The notes below the pieces were generated by a model. It searched no databases. It was not told the DNA's origin and saw only the letters and a program-made list of their open reading frames with translations. DNA of 64,000 bases from Laspinema palackyanum D2a (GTDB taxonomy: Bacteria > Cyanobacteriota > Cyanobacteriia > Cyanobacteriales > Laspinemataceae), in the NCBI GenBank assembly GCA_025370845.1, contig JAMXFF010000007.1:11306-75305 (forward strand), read 5' to 3'. A program made the position numbers and the translations under genes. Shown here piece by piece: positions 1 through 10,928 of the stretch (positions are counted from its first letter, which is position 1; each line of letters starts with the position of its first letter).

Positions 1-301
1 CTTTGTTCGTAGTGACGACTTTAGTCGTCATTCCGGATAACGACTGAAGTCGTTACTACAAACAATGGCCTCAAGTTTCTTTGTTCGTAGTGACGACTTT
101 AGTCGTCATTCCGGATAACGACTGAAGTCGTTACTACAAACAGTAGCCTCAAGTTTCTTTGTTCGTAGTGACGACTTTAGTCGTCATTCCGGATAACGAC
201 TGAAGTCGTTACTACAAACAATTGCCTCAAGTTCTTCGTTCGTAGTGACGACTTTAGTCGTCATTCCGGATAACGACTGAAGTCGTTACTACAAACAATT
301 G
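1..301. repeat. Four tandem 78-bp units, each with two hairpins
   Basis: Near-identical units start at about 1, 79, 157 and 234. Each contains a perfect stem TGACGACT/AGTCGTCA, a TCCGGA centre, and a second stem AACGACT/AGTCGTT. The two halves are also inverted copies of each other, so a unit could form one long hairpin or two short ones. The array lies just 3' of rpoC1 on the minus strand, where rpoC2 normally follows in cyanobacteria. It belongs to the dispersed AACGACT family found elsewhere in this window. Confidence 0.9.
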
Positions 302-321
302 CTTCCCTATTTCCTCTTGCC

Positions 322-2196
322 TTAAATCAACACATCCGCAATGGTTTTATTAAAGATAATTCGGCCTGCGGTGGTGTGAAGATATTGAGAAAGCAGATTA
401 CCATTGGCATCTTCTCGGATGCGGCGATCGGCATAGAGTTTCGTCACCGTTCCATCAGGATGCTTTGTGATTTCGGGTTCTGTTTCTTTCGTTTCTGAAT
501 CAATATCCCAGTCCAAACCTAGGCGCACCCAAATCAAAGCGTGTAATTCAATTAACCCTTGCTCATAGGCAATAATCGCATCCTGCAATGAGGAAAAATA
601 ACCCCCTGCACCTTTATGCGCTTTAGGATTATGGGCAGTCAAATAATAACAACCCAACACCATATCCTGAGAGGGAGTAACAATAGGCCGTCCCGTTGCC
701 GGAGACATAATATTGTTTGAAGCCAACATCAACAACCGGGCTTCGGCTTGTGCCTCTAAACCCAGAGGAACGTGCACCGCCATTTGGTCTCCATCAAAGT
801 CAGCATTAAATGCCGGACAAACTAACGGGTGCAACTGAATGGCTCGTCCATCCACCAAAATGGGTTCAAAGGCTTGAATCCCTAAACGGTGGAGGGTTGG
901 TGCACGGTTTAACAGTACGGGGTGAGATTCAATCACCTCTTCCAAGACATCCCAAACACTCGGGTCGGCGCGTTGAATCAGCTTTTTGGCTGCTTTAATA
1001 TTGTTGACTAAGCCTTGGCGAATCAACCGATGAATCACGAAGGGTTGGAAGAGTTCGATCGCCATTTCCCGTGGCAATCCGCACTGATGAATCTTCAGTT
1101 TCGGACCGACGACAATGACAGAACGTCCGGAATAGTCCACCCGTTTTCCAAGCAAGTTTTGCCGGAATCGTCCTTGTTTCCCTTCGATAATGTCGGACAA
1201 AGATTTGAGCGGGCGGTTATTCGCACCCACCACAGTCCGTCCCCGACGACCATTATCAATTAAGGCATCCACCGCCTCCTGCAACATCCGTTTTTCATTC
1301 CGAATGATGATTTCCGGGGCCAAAATCTCCTGCAAGCGGGCTAACCGATTATTCCGGTTAATCACGCGACGATACAAGTCATTGAGGTCACTGGTGGCAA
1401 ACCGTCCCCCATCCAACTGCACCATCGGACGCAAGTCTGGGGGAATCACGGGAATGTATTCCAGAACCATCCAATCCGGTTGAGATCCGGTTGCGATAAA
1501 GTTATCAATGACGCGCAAACGTTTAATCAGTTTGGCGCGCTTTTGACCTTTGGAGGTGGCGATTTCTTCGCGCAACTGTTCCGCTTCGGTTTCTAAGTCG
1601 AGGTCTTGTAATAACCGTTGCAACGCTTCGGCACCAATCCCAACTTCAATGCCGATGAGTTCCGTATCCTCACTGTAGAGTTGGTCCTCAATTTCCATCC
1701 AAGCATCTTCACTCAGCAGTTGCTTGTATTGGAGATTATCTGCATTTCCCGGACTGAGAACACAATAGGCATTGAAGTAGACAATTTGTTCCACATCCCG
1801 CAAGGGCATATCCAGGAGAATAGCGATATAGCTAGGAATCCCCTTGAGATACCAAACATGAGCAACGGGGGCGGCTAACCGAATAAAGCCCATGCGATGG
1901 CGACGGACGCGAGACTCAGTAACTTCTACGCCGCATCTCTCACAAACAATGCCGCGATGGCGAACTCGCTTATATTTACCGCAATGACATTCCCAATCTT
2001 TGGCAGGACCAAAAATCCGCTCACAGAATAAACCGTCCATTTCCGGTTTTAAGGTGCGGTAATTAATGGTTTCCGGTTTAGTGACCTCGCCGACAATTTG
2101 ACCATTCGGCAGAGTTCGTTCACCCCATTGCCGAATTCGGTCTGGGGAGGCGATCGCAATCTTCACATAATCAAAGCGTTGCTCAATCTTTGGCAT
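322..2196 (-). CDS. rpoC1: RNA polymerase subunit gamma (N-terminal half of beta prime)
   Basis: DNA-directed RNA polymerase subunit carrying the N-terminal part of beta prime. In cyanobacteria and plastids beta prime is split into RpoC1 (gamma) and RpoC2. At 624 residues the length fits RpoC1. The zinc-binding cysteines CHCG...CERCG lie near residues 70-88. The catalytic magnesium loop NADFDGDQ lies near 463-470, within a typical context ([16 protein letters not shown] upstream, MAVHVPL downstream). The start is the ATG at 2196 ([13 protein letters not shown]). It lies 160 bp downstream of rpoB on the same strand and is probably cotranscribed with it. The rest of beta prime (rpoC2) is not in the window and should lie beyond position 1. 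Confidence 0.98.
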   Translation of the reverse strand: MPKIEQRFDYVKIAIASPDRIRQWGERTLPNGQIVGEVTKPETINYRTLKPEMDGLFCERIFGPAKDWECHCGKYKRVRHRGIVCERCGVEVTESRVRRHRMGFIRLAAPVAHVWYLKGIPSYIAILLDMPLRDVEQIVYFNAYCVLSPGNADNLQYKQLLSEDAWMEIEDQLYSEDTELIGIEVGIGAEALQRLLQDLDLETEAEQLREEIATSKGQKRAKLIKRLRVIDNFIATGSQPDWMVLEYIPVIPPDLRPMVQLDGGRFATSDLNDLYRRVINRNNRLARLQEILAPEIIIRNEKRMLQEAVDALIDNGRRGRTVVGANNRPLKSLSDIIEGKQGRFRQNLLGKRVDYSGRSVIVVGPKLKIHQCGLPREMAIELFQPFVIHRLIRQGLVNNIKAAKKLIQRADPSVWDVLEEVIESHPVLLNRAPTLHRLGIQAFEPILVDGRAIQLHPLVCPAFNADFDGDQMAVHVPLGLEAQAEARLLMLASNNIMSPATGRPIVTPSQDMVLGCYYLTAHNPKAHKGAGGYFSSLQDAIIAYEQGLIELHALIWVRLGLDWDIDSETKETEPEITKHPDGTVTKLYADRRIREDANGNLLSQYLHTTAGRIIFNKTIADVLI

Positions 2197-2283
2197 TCGA
2201 TGATATCCCCTTGTAAACTTTGTCCTTGGTCGTTGGTCTTATGTCCTTGGTCATTTGGAATCAAAGGTGGGAAGGAGAAGTCA

Positions 2284-2313
2284 CAGTTTGTAGTAACGAC
2301 TTCAGTCGTTATC
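2284..2313. repeat. AACGACT-family hairpin repeat in the rpoB-rpoC1 spacer
   Basis: One copy of the dispersed element (GTAGTAACGACTTCAGTCGTT) sits in the 160-bp gap between rpoB and rpoC1. A stretch repeating the motif TTGGTC lies beside it (about 2220-2260). An RNA copy of the operon would carry the stem AACGACT/AGTCGTT. Confidence 0.8.
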
Positions 2314-2355
2314 CCCCATCTGCCCTATCTTCCTTCCACCTCAATTCAGAAACCG

Positions 2356-5300
2356 TTACTCTTCCTCTTCCTCCTCTAACGCTTCCCGAGAGACCGACTC
2401 ATAAGTTGGACGAGAAGGGGTGCGACGATTTGCCACATCCGCCATTAAGTCCACTTCTACATCCCGAGAAGTGCCATCCTCCTGAGTCTGCACTTTATGC
2501 ACCGCGATATCCAAACAAAGCGACTGCAACTCTCGCATCAGCACTTTGAAAGACTCTGGGGTTCCCGGACGAGGAATCGCTTTTCCTTTGACGATCGCAT
2601 TCAACGCTTCATTCCGTCCCTGCATATCATCGGACTTAACCGTGAGCAATTCCTGCAAGGTATAAGCGGCCCCAAATGCCTCCAATGCCCAAACTTCCAT
2701 TTCTCCAAATCGCTGGCCCCCTTGTTGCGCTTTACCGCCCAAGGGTTGCTGGGTGACCAAAGAATAGGGTCCCGTGGAACGAGCGTGAATCTTGTCATCC
2801 ACCAAATGCACCAGCTTGAGCATATAGGCTTTCCCCACGGTAATCGGACGGTCAAATGCCTCTCCAGTCCGGCCATCATAGACGATGGTTTTCCCGGGGT
2901 GGTCTTCATTAAATAACCAATCCTTACCCGTCTTCTGCCGCGCTTCTTGTAACTTGCCATGCACGCTTTCCCGCGACTTTTCTGGCCCGTGCATTTCATC
3001 AAACGGCACCACTTTGAACCGGGAACCCAGGTTTTGTCCAGCCCACCCAAGGAGGCACTCAAACACCTGGCCCACATTCATCCGCGAAGGCACACCCAGA
3101 GGATTCAACACGATATCCAACGGCGTCCCATCGGGCAGATAGGGCATATCTTCTAGGGGCAAAATCCGGGAAATAATTCCCTTATTCCCGTGACGACCGG
3201 CCATTTTATCTCCGACCTGGATTTTCCGCTTCTGGGCCACATAAACCCGCACCACCATGTTTGCACCGGGGGGCAGTTCATCCCCTTGTTCGCGGGTAAA
3301 CACCCGCACATCCACAACCCGGCCTTTTTCACCGTTCGGGACTCGCAGGGAGTTATCCCGCACATCCCGGGCTTTTTCACCGAAAATCGCCCGCAGGAGT
3401 TTCTCTTCTGGGGGTTGGTCGGACTCCCCTTTGGGCGTCACTTTACCCACAAGGATATCCCCGGATTCAACCCAGGCCCCAATCCGGATAATTCCCCCTT
3501 CATCTAACTGACGCAGGGAATCTTCCCCGACGTTAGGAATTTCTCGGGTAATTTCTTCCGGTCCCAGCTTGGTTTGCCGTGCCTCAATTTCATATTTCTC
3601 AATGTGAATCGAGGTGTAGAGGTCGTCATAAACCAGACGCTCACTGATTAAGATGGCGTCTTCGTAGTTATAGCCTTCCCAAGGCATATAGGCCACGATA
3701 ATATTCTGACCCAAGGCCAACTCGCCCCCTTCGGTGGAGGAGCCATCAGCCAAGACCTGTCCGGCGACCACATCATCTCCTTCAAACACCAGGGGACGCT
3801 GGTTCAAGCAGGTGTCTTGGTTGGACCGCTGATATTTCTGTAACTGATATTCCATTTCCCGACCGTTGGCGTCCTGGACGCGAATCTTGGTCGCATCCAC
3901 AAAGGTGACGATCCCATCGGTTCGAGACACGACAACCATACCAGAGTCCCGGGCGGCTTGGGCTTCCAGGCCCGTTCCGACTAAGGGGCGCTCTGGCAGT
4001 AACAGCGGCACGGCTTGCCGCTGCATATTAGAACCCATGAGGGCGCGGTTAGCGTCATCATGTTCCAGGAAGGGAATCAGGGATGTAGCCACGGAGATAA
4101 TCTGAACGGGAGAAACCGCCACATAATCCACCTGATCCGGTGTGGTGGTGGTGAAATCTTGGCGATAGCGCACGGGGACGGTTTCACCTTGGATATAACC
4201 GCCTTCATCCACGGTAATATCCCCAGGTGCAACCCGCAGATCATCTTCCTCATCGGCAGTCATAAACAGTGCACCCCGTTCCCGCAAGACGCGACCATTT
4301 TCGACGGGATAAAACGGGGTTTCGATAAATCCGTAGGGGTTGACGCGGGCGTGAGTGGCTAAGGAACCAATTAATCCGGCGTTGGGACCTTCTGGAGTCT
4401 CGATCGGGCAGATCCGTCCATAGTGGGAGGGGTGAATATCCCGGACTGCAAATCCAGCCCGTTCCCGGGTTAAACCGCCTGGACCGAGGGCGCTCAAGCG
4501 GCGTTTGTGGGTCAGTTCCGCTAAGGGGTTGGTCTGATCCATAAACTGGGAAAGCTGGGAGGACCCGAAGAATTCCTTGATGGCGGCGACGAGGGGTTTG
4601 GGGTTGACCAAGGAGGCGGGGGTGAGGGAATCGGCATCAGAAACGGTCATCCGTTCCCGGATGATGCGTTCTAAGCGGTTGAGTCCGACTCGGACTTGGT
4701 TTTGCAAGAGTTCACCGACCGATCGCACCCGACGATTGCCGAGGTGGTCAATGTCGTCGCTTTGTCCCACGTCGAATTCCAGGTTAATCAGGTAGTCGAT
4801 CGCCGTGAGAATATCCTGGGGCGTTAATACCCGGACGTTATCCGGTACCGACAGGCGCAATTTTTTATTCAGCTTATAGCGGCCCACCCGTCCCAAGTCG
4901 TACCGTTTCGGGTCAAAGAAGCGCGAATCCAGGAGTTGGCTGCCTCCCGATACGGTAGGAGGTTCCCCGGGACGCAGCTTCTTGTAGAGCTCCATCAGGG
5001 CTTCTTCTTCCGTGAATTCCCCTTCTTTTTCGATGGTTTTTTGAAAATATTCAGGGTGGCGCAGGGCATCGAAAATCTCGTTATTGCTCAATCCCAGAGC
5101 CTTAAGCAGCACTTGGGCGCTCAATTTACGGGTTTTGTCAATGCGGACCCAAACTAAATCATTTTTGTCCGTCTCAAATTTCAGCCATGCGCCCCGGTTG
5201 GGGATCAGGCTGGCATTGTAGGTCCGTCGGCCATTTTTGTCGGTCTCGGATTTGTAGTAAACTCCGGGAGAACGAACAATTTGGTTAACGATGACTCGTT

Positions 5301-5661
5301 CGGCCCCGTTAATAATAAAGGTTCCCCGTTCGGTCATTAAGGGCAAGTCACCGATGAAGACTTCTTGCTCTTTGATTTCCCCGGTTTCTTTGTTGATGAG
5401 TCGGGTAGGGACATACATTTGCACCGCGTAGGTACTGTCCCGGCGCTTTGCGTCATCGACATCATATTTCGGACGCTTGAGTTTGTAGTCCTTCCCTATA
5501 AAATGTAATTCTAGTTTTCCCGTATAGTCAGTGATGGGGGAAAAGCTGTCGAGTTCTTCAATCAGTCCTAATTCAAGAAACCAACGGAAACTTGCCCTTT
5601 GAATCTCGACGAGATCGGGAAGGGTAAATGCCGTTGCTGCTGGGTAGGTCGGATTATTCAT
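2356..5661 (-). CDS. rpoB: RNA polymerase subunit beta
   Basis: Beta subunit of RNA polymerase, 1101 residues, in the range usual for cyanobacteria and shorter than the enterobacterial protein. Recognisable blocks include the N-terminal lobe (RSPGVYY), the rifampicin-binding region ([16 protein letters not shown], then [20 protein letters not shown]) and the active-site block [15 protein letters not shown]. The C-terminus ends in a run of glutamates. The start is the ATG at 5661 ([12 protein letters not shown]). It is the first gene of the rpoB-rpoC1-(rpoC2) transcription unit. A 418-bp leader separates it from tatD. Confidence 0.98.
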   Translation of the reverse strand: MNNPTYPAATAFTLPDLVEIQRASFRWFLELGLIEELDSFSPITDYTGKLELHFIGKDYKLKRPKYDVDDAKRRDSTYAVQMYVPTRLINKETGEIKEQEVFIGDLPLMTERGTFIINGAERVIVNQIVRSPGVYYKSETDKNGRRTYNASLIPNRGAWLKFETDKNDLVWVRIDKTRKLSAQVLLKALGLSNNEIFDALRHPEYFQKTIEKEGEFTEEEALMELYKKLRPGEPPTVSGGSQLLDSRFFDPKRYDLGRVGRYKLNKKLRLSVPDNVRVLTPQDILTAIDYLINLEFDVGQSDDIDHLGNRRVRSVGELLQNQVRVGLNRLERIIRERMTVSDADSLTPASLVNPKPLVAAIKEFFGSSQLSQFMDQTNPLAELTHKRRLSALGPGGLTRERAGFAVRDIHPSHYGRICPIETPEGPNAGLIGSLATHARVNPYGFIETPFYPVENGRVLRERGALFMTADEEDDLRVAPGDITVDEGGYIQGETVPVRYRQDFTTTTPDQVDYVAVSPVQIISVATSLIPFLEHDDANRALMGSNMQRQAVPLLLPERPLVGTGLEAQAARDSGMVVVSRTDGIVTFVDATKIRVQDANGREMEYQLQKYQRSNQDTCLNQRPLVFEGDDVVAGQVLADGSSTEGGELALGQNIIVAYMPWEGYNYEDAILISERLVYDDLYTSIHIEKYEIEARQTKLGPEEITREIPNVGEDSLRQLDEGGIIRIGAWVESGDILVGKVTPKGESDQPPEEKLLRAIFGEKARDVRDNSLRVPNGEKGRVVDVRVFTREQGDELPPGANMVVRVYVAQKRKIQVGDKMAGRHGNKGIISRILPLEDMPYLPDGTPLDIVLNPLGVPSRMNVGQVFECLLGWAGQNLGSRFKVVPFDEMHGPEKSRESVHGKLQEARQKTGKDWLFNEDHPGKTIVYDGRTGEAFDRPITVGKAYMLKLVHLVDDKIHARSTGPYSLVTQQPLGGKAQQGGQRFGEMEVWALEAFGAAYTLQELLTVKSDDMQGRNEALNAIVKGKAIPRPGTPESFKVLMRELQSLCLDIAVHKVQTQEDGTSRDVEVDLMADVANRRTPSRPTYESVSREALEEEEEE

Positions 5662-6079
5662 TTGTGTCGATCGCCTCTACGCTGTGAATTCTACGCAAGT
5701 TTAGGGAAGGAGAAAATAAAGACCTGTGACGGAAGAAATGAAGGGATATATATTCACCTTTCATGCTTCGTCTCCTCGGGTGCTTTTGTTTCAATGAGTG
5801 CTTTTTGGTGACGCAGTTTGGTTTAAACTCCCGTTGTGGCTTGGCACTGTTCTCCAGTCAAAGAAAGATAGGTTTTTTTCTAGCAACTTTATGGCTCTCC
5901 CAATCAACGATTTAAGCTATCCATTAAGGGATAGCTACTGCGGTGAAATTCAGATTTAGGCAATTTTTGCATTTTTTTCAGGTAACCCATTATTATAGCT
6001 TCGTTCGTTTTTAGCGTCAAGAAATGGTCTAGTTTTCGGGTGCGATCGCAGCAGGGGATGTTCTATTTTCAGGGTCAAC
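5662..6079 (-). promoter_or_regulatory. rpoB upstream region, no gene
   Basis: About 420 bp between tatD and rpoB, both on the minus strand. It holds no convincing ORF. An 8-bp inverted repeat AGCTATCC/GGATAGCT lies at 5915-5936, in the presumed rpoB leader. It is followed by an AT-rich stretch near 5960-6010 that could contain the promoter. No promoter hexamers were assigned. Confidence 0.4.
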
Positions 6080-6862
6080 TCATCCGAGGTTGAGTTGAAA
6101 GAGGCGACAGGCATTTTCTGTGGTTTGGGCGGCTAAGGTTTCTAAGGAAACTCCGCGCAGAGTCGCCACTTGTTCCGCCACATAGCGAACGTAGGCGGGT
6201 TCATTGCGTTTGCCGCGTTTGGGAACCGGGGCCAAAAATGGGCAGTCAGTTTCGACCAGGAGGCGATCGCTGGGGACGAGACGAGCGGACTCTTGAATGG
6301 TTTGAGCATTCTTGAAGGTGACAATCCCGCTAAAGCTAATATAGAAGCCTAGGTCGAGAAACCATTGGGTTTCTTCGGGAGTTCCACCCCAACAATGCAT
6401 GACCCCAGGAACGGGACCGCGATCGCGCCAGAAACTCTGCAATAGTTCAGCCATCGCCTCGGACGCATCCCGACAATGGATAATCACCGCCTTATTCAGC
6501 CCCTGGGCTATTTCTAGCTGGGCGATAAAGGCTTCCTCTTGCTGCTGTTGATTTTCGGCCTTATAAAAGTCTAGCCCAGTTTCTCCAATGGCGACCACTC
6601 GCGCATCGGATGCGGCTAATTCTTCAATGCGATCGCCAAGGTGGGAGGACCATTGATGGGCCTCCAAAGGATGCAAACCCACGGCAAAGGAAATTTCCCC
6701 AAACCGATTGGCAAGTCCTTGAATGGTGCCAAATTCTTCAGGCGTGACGCAGGAATGCACAAGATGCACGACCCCGGCTTCATGCCAACGTTCGCGGACC
6801 GCCTCTAAATCGCGGTCAAACCGCTCAAAATTAATGTGAACGTGGGTATCTATCAATTGCAT
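6080..6862 (-). CDS. tatD: TatD family metal-dependent DNase
   Basis: TIM-barrel metallohydrolase of the TatD family, which includes 3'-5' exonucleases and deoxyribonucleases. The metal ligands are visible: the HVH motif at residues 7-9, the glutamate of GETGLDFY near 92, the histidine of IIHCRD near 128, the histidine of MHCWGG near 153, and the aspartate of ETDCPFLAP near 205. The length of 260 residues is normal. The start is the ATG at 6862 ([10 protein letters not shown]), which puts the first metal motif at the usual place. The order rpsT-tatD-rpoB is common in cyanobacteria. The physiological substrate is not known from sequence. Confidence 0.93.
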   Translation of the reverse strand: MQLIDTHVHINFERFDRDLEAVRERWHEAGVVHLVHSCVTPEEFGTIQGLANRFGEISFAVGLHPLEAHQWSSHLGDRIEELAASDARVVAIGETGLDFYKAENQQQQEEAFIAQLEIAQGLNKAVIIHCRDASEAMAELLQSFWRDRGPVPGVMHCWGGTPEETQWFLDLGFYISFSGIVTFKNAQTIQESARLVPSDRLLVETDCPFLAPVPKRGKRNEPAYVRYVAEQVATLRGVSLETLAAQTTENACRLFQLNLG

Positions 6863-7071
6863 CGGAATCGACGCGCTCTTGGGATGGAAAGATTTACCCG
6901 ATCAAAGCCGCGAAGGTTCGCGTCTTTAAATAAGGGACGGAAAACGGTTGAAAAAATAAGCAGGGAGAATGGGGTTGGACTAGGGCTTTGAGGGCTTTTA
7001 GTCCAACCGACAAGGACGCCCTCGGTTTCCCGATGTCGTCCAGGATCGCAACCCTGCATTGTTGGTCATCC

Positions 7072-7377
7072 CTAGGAGGCAGCCGATTGAGCCAATACCT
7101 GTTGTTTAACAGCTTTGGCTAAATTGGATTTTTTGCGAGCGCCGTTGTTAGGATGAAGAACGCCGCATTTTACTGCTTTGTCGATCTTGCTATAAGCGGC
7201 ATTGAGCCGATTATGGATCTCTTCCTTCAACTCGGGTGTGGGACTGCTGCCGTATTGCTCGGCAGAGGTTACACATTTCTTGATCAGGGTTTTAACCGCT
7301 GATTTGTAAGATTTGTTACGCAAGCGATTGCGTTCGGCGATTTGGACGCGCTTGATAGCAGACTTAATGTTAGCCAC
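7072..7377 (-). CDS. rpsT: 30S ribosomal protein S20
   Basis: Small, lysine/arginine-rich primary binding protein of 16S rRNA. The 101 residues begin [22 protein letters not shown], the typical S20 signature, and the C-terminal part has the helical [18 protein letters not shown] block. The ATG at 7377 is the start. It precedes tatD and rpoB on the minus strand with a 209-bp gap, so linkage is by order and not by tight coupling. A long upstream region with several small stems (7378-7984) may be its leader. Confidence 0.97.
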   Translation of the reverse strand: MANIKSAIKRVQIAERNRLRNKSYKSAVKTLIKKCVTSAEQYGSSPTPELKEEIHNRLNAAYSKIDKAVKCGVLHPNNGARKKSNLAKAVKQQVLAQSAAS

Positions 7378-7984
7378 AGTCGATAAGCCCAGAACTCAAT
7401 ACGGGAACAATTTGGACGATTCTCCACCCTAAAGCAGGGGAGATTCTCGGGCTGAAAGGGGCCTCCACTGAGAGATCCAGTTTCGGTCTGACCCGTTCAT
7501 GTCTAGCCAGAACAGATGTTTTCACATCGTCCAATTAAAGGCGACTCCCCAAGCTTGACTTCGCGTGCGCCCCACGCTAGTGGATTTTTTCCGTGCTGAC
7601 CGCAGGGGTCTCCAAGTTGTTTACGGATAGTGACGGTTCGGCTTGCCAAGTTGCGGAATAGGACGTTAACCCTGTTTCCTCGCGCCTTGGCTGGTCAGCG
7701 ACCCAATAGATTTTAACACAGAAAGGAATTTTAACACATAAAGCAAGTTAAGGCGCAAGAGTTTGGCTCATCCTAGAAGAATGAGAGTTTTCTAGCGTCA
7801 TGTTTTTGAGAAAACACTATACCATCCAATCAAGGGAAAAATGCATTTCCGTTGAAGAAAATCCAGGTTAAGCTAGAGAGGACGGGGACGGGTAAGCCAA
7901 AGCAAAAGCATCGGTAGTCGCGGTTGATGTGGCGAGCGACCCGTTCTCCTCAAGGGCAATACCTGTCGATTATCTCCTAACTCC
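7378..7984. other. 607-bp spacer between rpsT and hisD with several small stems
   Basis: No credible ORF. Several short stems are visible. GATGT/ACATC at 7515-7528 has a GAAA tetraloop when read on the minus strand. GACC/GGTC lies at 7598-7610. CCAC/GTGG at 7572-7583 is followed by six T on the plus strand. This may be a long structured leader of rpsT, or an unannotated small RNA, but I do not recognise a known RNA family. It shows none of the hallmarks I know for rnpB, tmRNA or SRP RNA. Confidence 0.35.
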
Positions 7985-9286
7985 ATGCTGCGAATTATTA
8001 CACAGCGGGCTGAGGCACAAGCTGAACTCCGGCGCATCTGCGATCGCACCCACGACGACCAAGTTCTCCATAAAGAGGCAACGGTTCGCGAAGTGCTCCA
8101 AGCGGTCAAACGCCAAGGCGATCGCTCACTCTTGCACTATACGGCTGAGTTCGACGGGCAATCCTTAAAGCCCGAAGACCTGCGCGTGAGCGGCTCCGAA
8201 TTGGATGCCGCCTATCAGCAGGTGTCAAAAGAACTCCTAGATGCCATTATTTTGGCAAAGCAAAACATTGAAGCGTTCCATCGTCAGCGCGTCCCCAAAT
8301 CTTGGGTTCAATTTGGGGATGATGAGGTGGTACTGGGTAAACGTTATACCCCCGTTGATCGAGCGGGGCTTTACGTTCCGGGGGGGCGGGCCGCCTACCC
8401 CAGTACCGTGCTGATGAATGCAATTCCGGCTCAGGTGGCTGGGGTCCCCCGGATTGTGATTTGTACCCCTCCGGGACCGGAAAAAACTGTAAACCCAGCA
8501 GTCCTGGTGGCGGCCCAGGAAGCGGGAATCGAGGAAATTTATCGGGTGGGGGGCGCTCAGGCGATCGCCGCCCTAGCTTATGGTACGGAAACCATCCCTA
8601 AAGTGGATGTGATTACCGGCCCGGGGAACATTTATGTCACCTTGGCGAAAAAGCAGGTCTTTGGCACCGTGGGCATTGACTCCTTAGCCGGTCCCTCGGA
8701 AGTCCTGATTATTGCCGATTCCCAAGGCAATCCGGCTCATATCGCCACGGATTTACTGGCGCAAGCTGAACATGACCCCCTCGCCGCCGCCATTCTGATT
8801 ACCACCGATGCTCAGATTGCTCGTAAGGTTGTCGCGCAAGTCGAGGACCAACTGATTGATCACCCACGCCGGACCCTCACCGAAAAGGCGATCGCCCATT
8901 ACGGTGTCGTCATTGTGGTTGATTCCCTGCAAATTGCCGCCGAACTCTCCAACGAATTTGCCCCAGAACACCTGGAACTCGAAGTCAGTGACCCTTGGGA
9001 TTTACTGGAGTCAATTCGTCATGCTGGTGCCATCTTCCTCGGGAACTCCACCCCTGAAGCTGTCGGCGATTACCTCGCAGGCCCTAACCATACCCTTCCC
9101 ACTTCGGGATCGGCTCGTTATGCCTCAGCTTTGGGGGTGGAAACCTTTATGAAACACTCCAGTTTGATTCAATATTCTCCCAAGGCACTGCAAAAGGTGG
9201 CCGGTGCGATTGATGTGCTCACGAAAGCCGAAGGTTTACCCTCTCATGGGGATTCGGTCCGCAAGCGCGTCCAAGATGGCCTCTAG
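7985..9286 (+). CDS. hisD: Histidinol dehydrogenase
   Basis: Catalyses the last two steps of histidine biosynthesis: NAD-dependent oxidation of L-histidinol to L-histidine through the aldehyde, with zinc. At 433 residues it has the normal length. Diagnostic blocks are [56 protein letters not shown], and the catalytic Glu/His motif APEHLE at residues 326-331. [13 protein letters not shown] follows. The start is the ATG at 7985. No other his gene is nearby, as is usual in cyanobacteria, where his genes are dispersed. A terminator follows at 9391. Confidence 0.97.
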   Translation: MLRIITQRAEAQAELRRICDRTHDDQVLHKEATVREVLQAVKRQGDRSLLHYTAEFDGQSLKPEDLRVSGSELDAAYQQVSKELLDAIILAKQNIEAFHRQRVPKSWVQFGDDEVVLGKRYTPVDRAGLYVPGGRAAYPSTVLMNAIPAQVAGVPRIVICTPPGPEKTVNPAVLVAAQEAGIEEIYRVGGAQAIAALAYGTETIPKVDVITGPGNIYVTLAKKQVFGTVGIDSLAGPSEVLIIADSQGNPAHIATDLLAQAEHDPLAAAILITTDAQIARKVVAQVEDQLIDHPRRTLTEKAIAHYGVVIVVDSLQIAAELSNEFAPEHLELEVSDPWDLLESIRHAGAIFLGNSTPEAVGDYLAGPNHTLPTSGSARYASALGVETFMKHSSLIQYSPKALQKVAGAIDVLTKAEGLPSHGDSVRKRVQDGL

Positions 9287-9390
9287 CTTGGGTCGTCGAT
9301 GGTTTTCACCCGAACCCCAGGGGCGATCGCCTCTGGATAACCCGGACCATCGACTCTATATCATTCTTTAGATCCTTTAGATAATTTGCT

Positions 9391-9416
9391 GCCGACCTTG
9401 ACAGGTCGGCTTTTTT
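9391..9416 (+). terminator. Rho-independent terminator after hisD
   Basis: Perfect 7-bp GC-rich stem GCCGACC/GGTCGGC (9391-9410) with a 6-nt loop, followed directly by six T. It lies 105 bp downstream of the hisD stop. The rest of the spacer up to 9656 holds HIP1 octamers and no gene. Confidence 0.88.
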
Positions 9417-9656
9417 ATGGTAATAACCGCCCGAACCCCAGGCGATCGGTCCTGGGGTTTGGGCGATCGCCGAACCTTCCCCAGATGACCCGGGCTCTTT
9501 AAAAAAATTCCAATGGTTTCGGACTAAGCATTCCCACTCTAATGCCGCTAAACTAAGCGTTGAGGCCATTTTCTCCAGGAAATATGTTTTCCCGTAGGAT
9601 TGAAGCCGGTTGCCCAAACTTAAAGTTTGCCAATAGCGTATTAGGAGATCGGCATT

Positions 9657-10100
9657 GTGATTAATACCATTCTTGTAGCACTTGATGGTTCGGATTTATC
9701 AGAACAAGTGATTGCGACCTTGCATAACCTGAAGCTCGAAACCATGACTCAAGTCATTCTGGCTCATGTCATATCCAAGCCGACATCGGATTTGGATGTG
9801 GTAGCGGATAGACCCCAAGTCGAGACGGAAGATATCCCGTATCGGGCTATTGAAAAAAAACTTCAATCTTATCAAGAAAAAATTCCTTGTAAAACGGAAC
9901 TCGAAATTGTCACCGGAGATCCGTCTGAAGAAATTGTCCGCTTGGCTAATATTTATCAGGCTGATTTAATTTTAATTGGCAGTCGAGGCTTAACCGGAAT
10001 GAAACGAATTTTACAGGGTTCTGTCAGTTCTCAGGTAGTCACGGATGCCTGTTGTTCGGTTCTAGTTGTTAAGCCAGTCTTACCCACCCAGGAAAAATAA
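9657..10100 (+). CDS. Single-domain universal stress protein (UspA family)
   Basis: Small cytoplasmic stress protein with the Usp alpha/beta fold. The N-terminus INTILVALDGSD is the usual first strand. The nucleotide-binding motif GSRGLTGMKRILQGSVS fits G-2x-G-9x-G(S/T), so ATP binding is likely. It is 147 residues long. The start is GTG at 9657, preceded by AGGAG at 9643-9647, at good spacing. The gene stands alone between hisD and a minus-strand SRPBCC gene. The exact role cannot be read from sequence. Confidence 0.9.
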   Translation: MINTILVALDGSDLSEQVIATLHNLKLETMTQVILAHVISKPTSDLDVVADRPQVETEDIPYRAIEKKLQSYQEKIPCKTELEIVTGDPSEEIVRLANIYQADLILIGSRGLTGMKRILQGSVSSQVVTDACCSVLVVKPVLPTQEK

Positions 10101-10135
10101 GAAACCGGATTTCTTGCCCAGAAACCCGGTTTCTG
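10100..10135. repeat. AGAAACC inverted repeat after usp
   Basis: Arms AGAAACCGG and CCGGTTTCT flank a third partial copy. A single AGAAACCGGGTTTCT palindrome recurs at 11901-11915. It overlaps the usp stop codon and could act as a 3' hairpin, but there is no T-run. Confidence 0.6.
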
Positions 10136-10154
10136 GGATGAGTGAAACAAGGCT

Positions 10155-10550
10155 TTATGGGACAACAGCCTTAGTCTGAGCGACAAACTCTCGCAGCCGC
10201 AATAAATTCATGGTATGGCTTAAATTCAGCGGGAGTACAGAAACTCCTTCTAGGCGGGACTGTACCCACCCCTCCCCCCAGTACCATTCATGGAATCCAT
10301 CAATGCTGCCACTCAATAACAGTCGCAGACAATTCGAGTCAGCACGTTCTACTTGATGTCGAACCGCTAAGGGACCCAGAGAAATGGTAAAGGTGACACC
10401 GGAGTGCAACTCTTCCGGCAGGGGTGTAGAGAAGCGTTGGGTCCATAACCATTGTTGGAGGCGATCGCGGCGTAGGAGACTGTTGCGAATCACTGTTTCT
10501 GGTGCATCGACTTCGATTCTCAGATGAGCTTGTTGAAAACTGCCTAACAT
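10155..10550 (-). CDS. SRPBCC-like (START/polyketide cyclase fold) protein
   Basis: 131-residue soluble protein. The pattern of an N-terminal strand (AHLRIEVDAPETVIRNSLL), a helix with tryptophans (RLQQWLW), then alternating strands and a long C-terminal helix suggests the SRPBCC ligand-binding fold. Conserved hypothetical proteins like this are common in cyanobacteria. No ligand or partner can be inferred. The start is the ATG at 10550. It converges with the usp gene across the AGAAACC repeat. Fold assignment is from pattern only. Confidence 0.7.
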   Translation of the reverse strand: MLGSFQQAHLRIEVDAPETVIRNSLLRRDRLQQWLWTQRFSTPLPEELHSGVTFTISLGPLAVRHQVERADSNCLRLLLSGSIDGFHEWYWGEGWVQSRLEGVSVLPLNLSHTMNLLRLREFVAQTKAVVP

Positions 10551-10928
10551 AGTTGAGGTTGAGTGCCTGTGGTGGTTTTCCCTTTTAGTATGGCAGACCA
10601 GTTGGGGTCATTGGTCGTTGGTCATTCATTGGTTGTCAGCAATACCCCATCTCCCCGATTCCTCGTGACGTGGCGATCGGCACGTCACGAAGAGAACGAC
10701 TGAAGTCGTTACTACGAACAAAAGAGAACGACTGAAGTCGTTACTACGAACAATTAAGAACGACTGAAGTCGTTACTACGAACAATTAAGAACGACTGAA
10801 GTCGGGACGTTGAACTAATATCCTCCCCATCTCCCCTATCCTCCCCATCTCCCCCATCTCCCCCATCCTCCCCATCTCCCTTTTAGAATAAAGTTGAGAT
10901 GACTTGTTAAGAATTGTAAGGTTTTGGC
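10551..10928. repeat. Spacer with four AACGACT hairpins and a CTCCCC microsatellite
   Basis: Divergent spacer between the SRPBCC gene and hslO. Four inverted-orientation copies of the AACGACTGAAGTCGTT element run from 10695 to about 10806. The last is degenerate and ends in GTCGGGACGTTGAAC, a form repeated near 20850. A pyrimidine microsatellite of CTCCCC/CATC units follows at about 10820-10882. The hslO promoter must lie in the last 50 bp or within the repeats. Confidence 0.85.

Noticed and set aside
2220-2549. 109-residue plus-strand ORF across the rpoB 3' end
   Set aside because: It is antisense to rpoB and a repeat, and rpoB is certain. Shadow ORF.
9306-9617. 103-residue minus-strand ORF between hisD and usp
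   Set aside because: It spans the hisD terminator and HIP1-rich spacer, has no domain pattern or ribosome binding site, and its codon use does not look coding.
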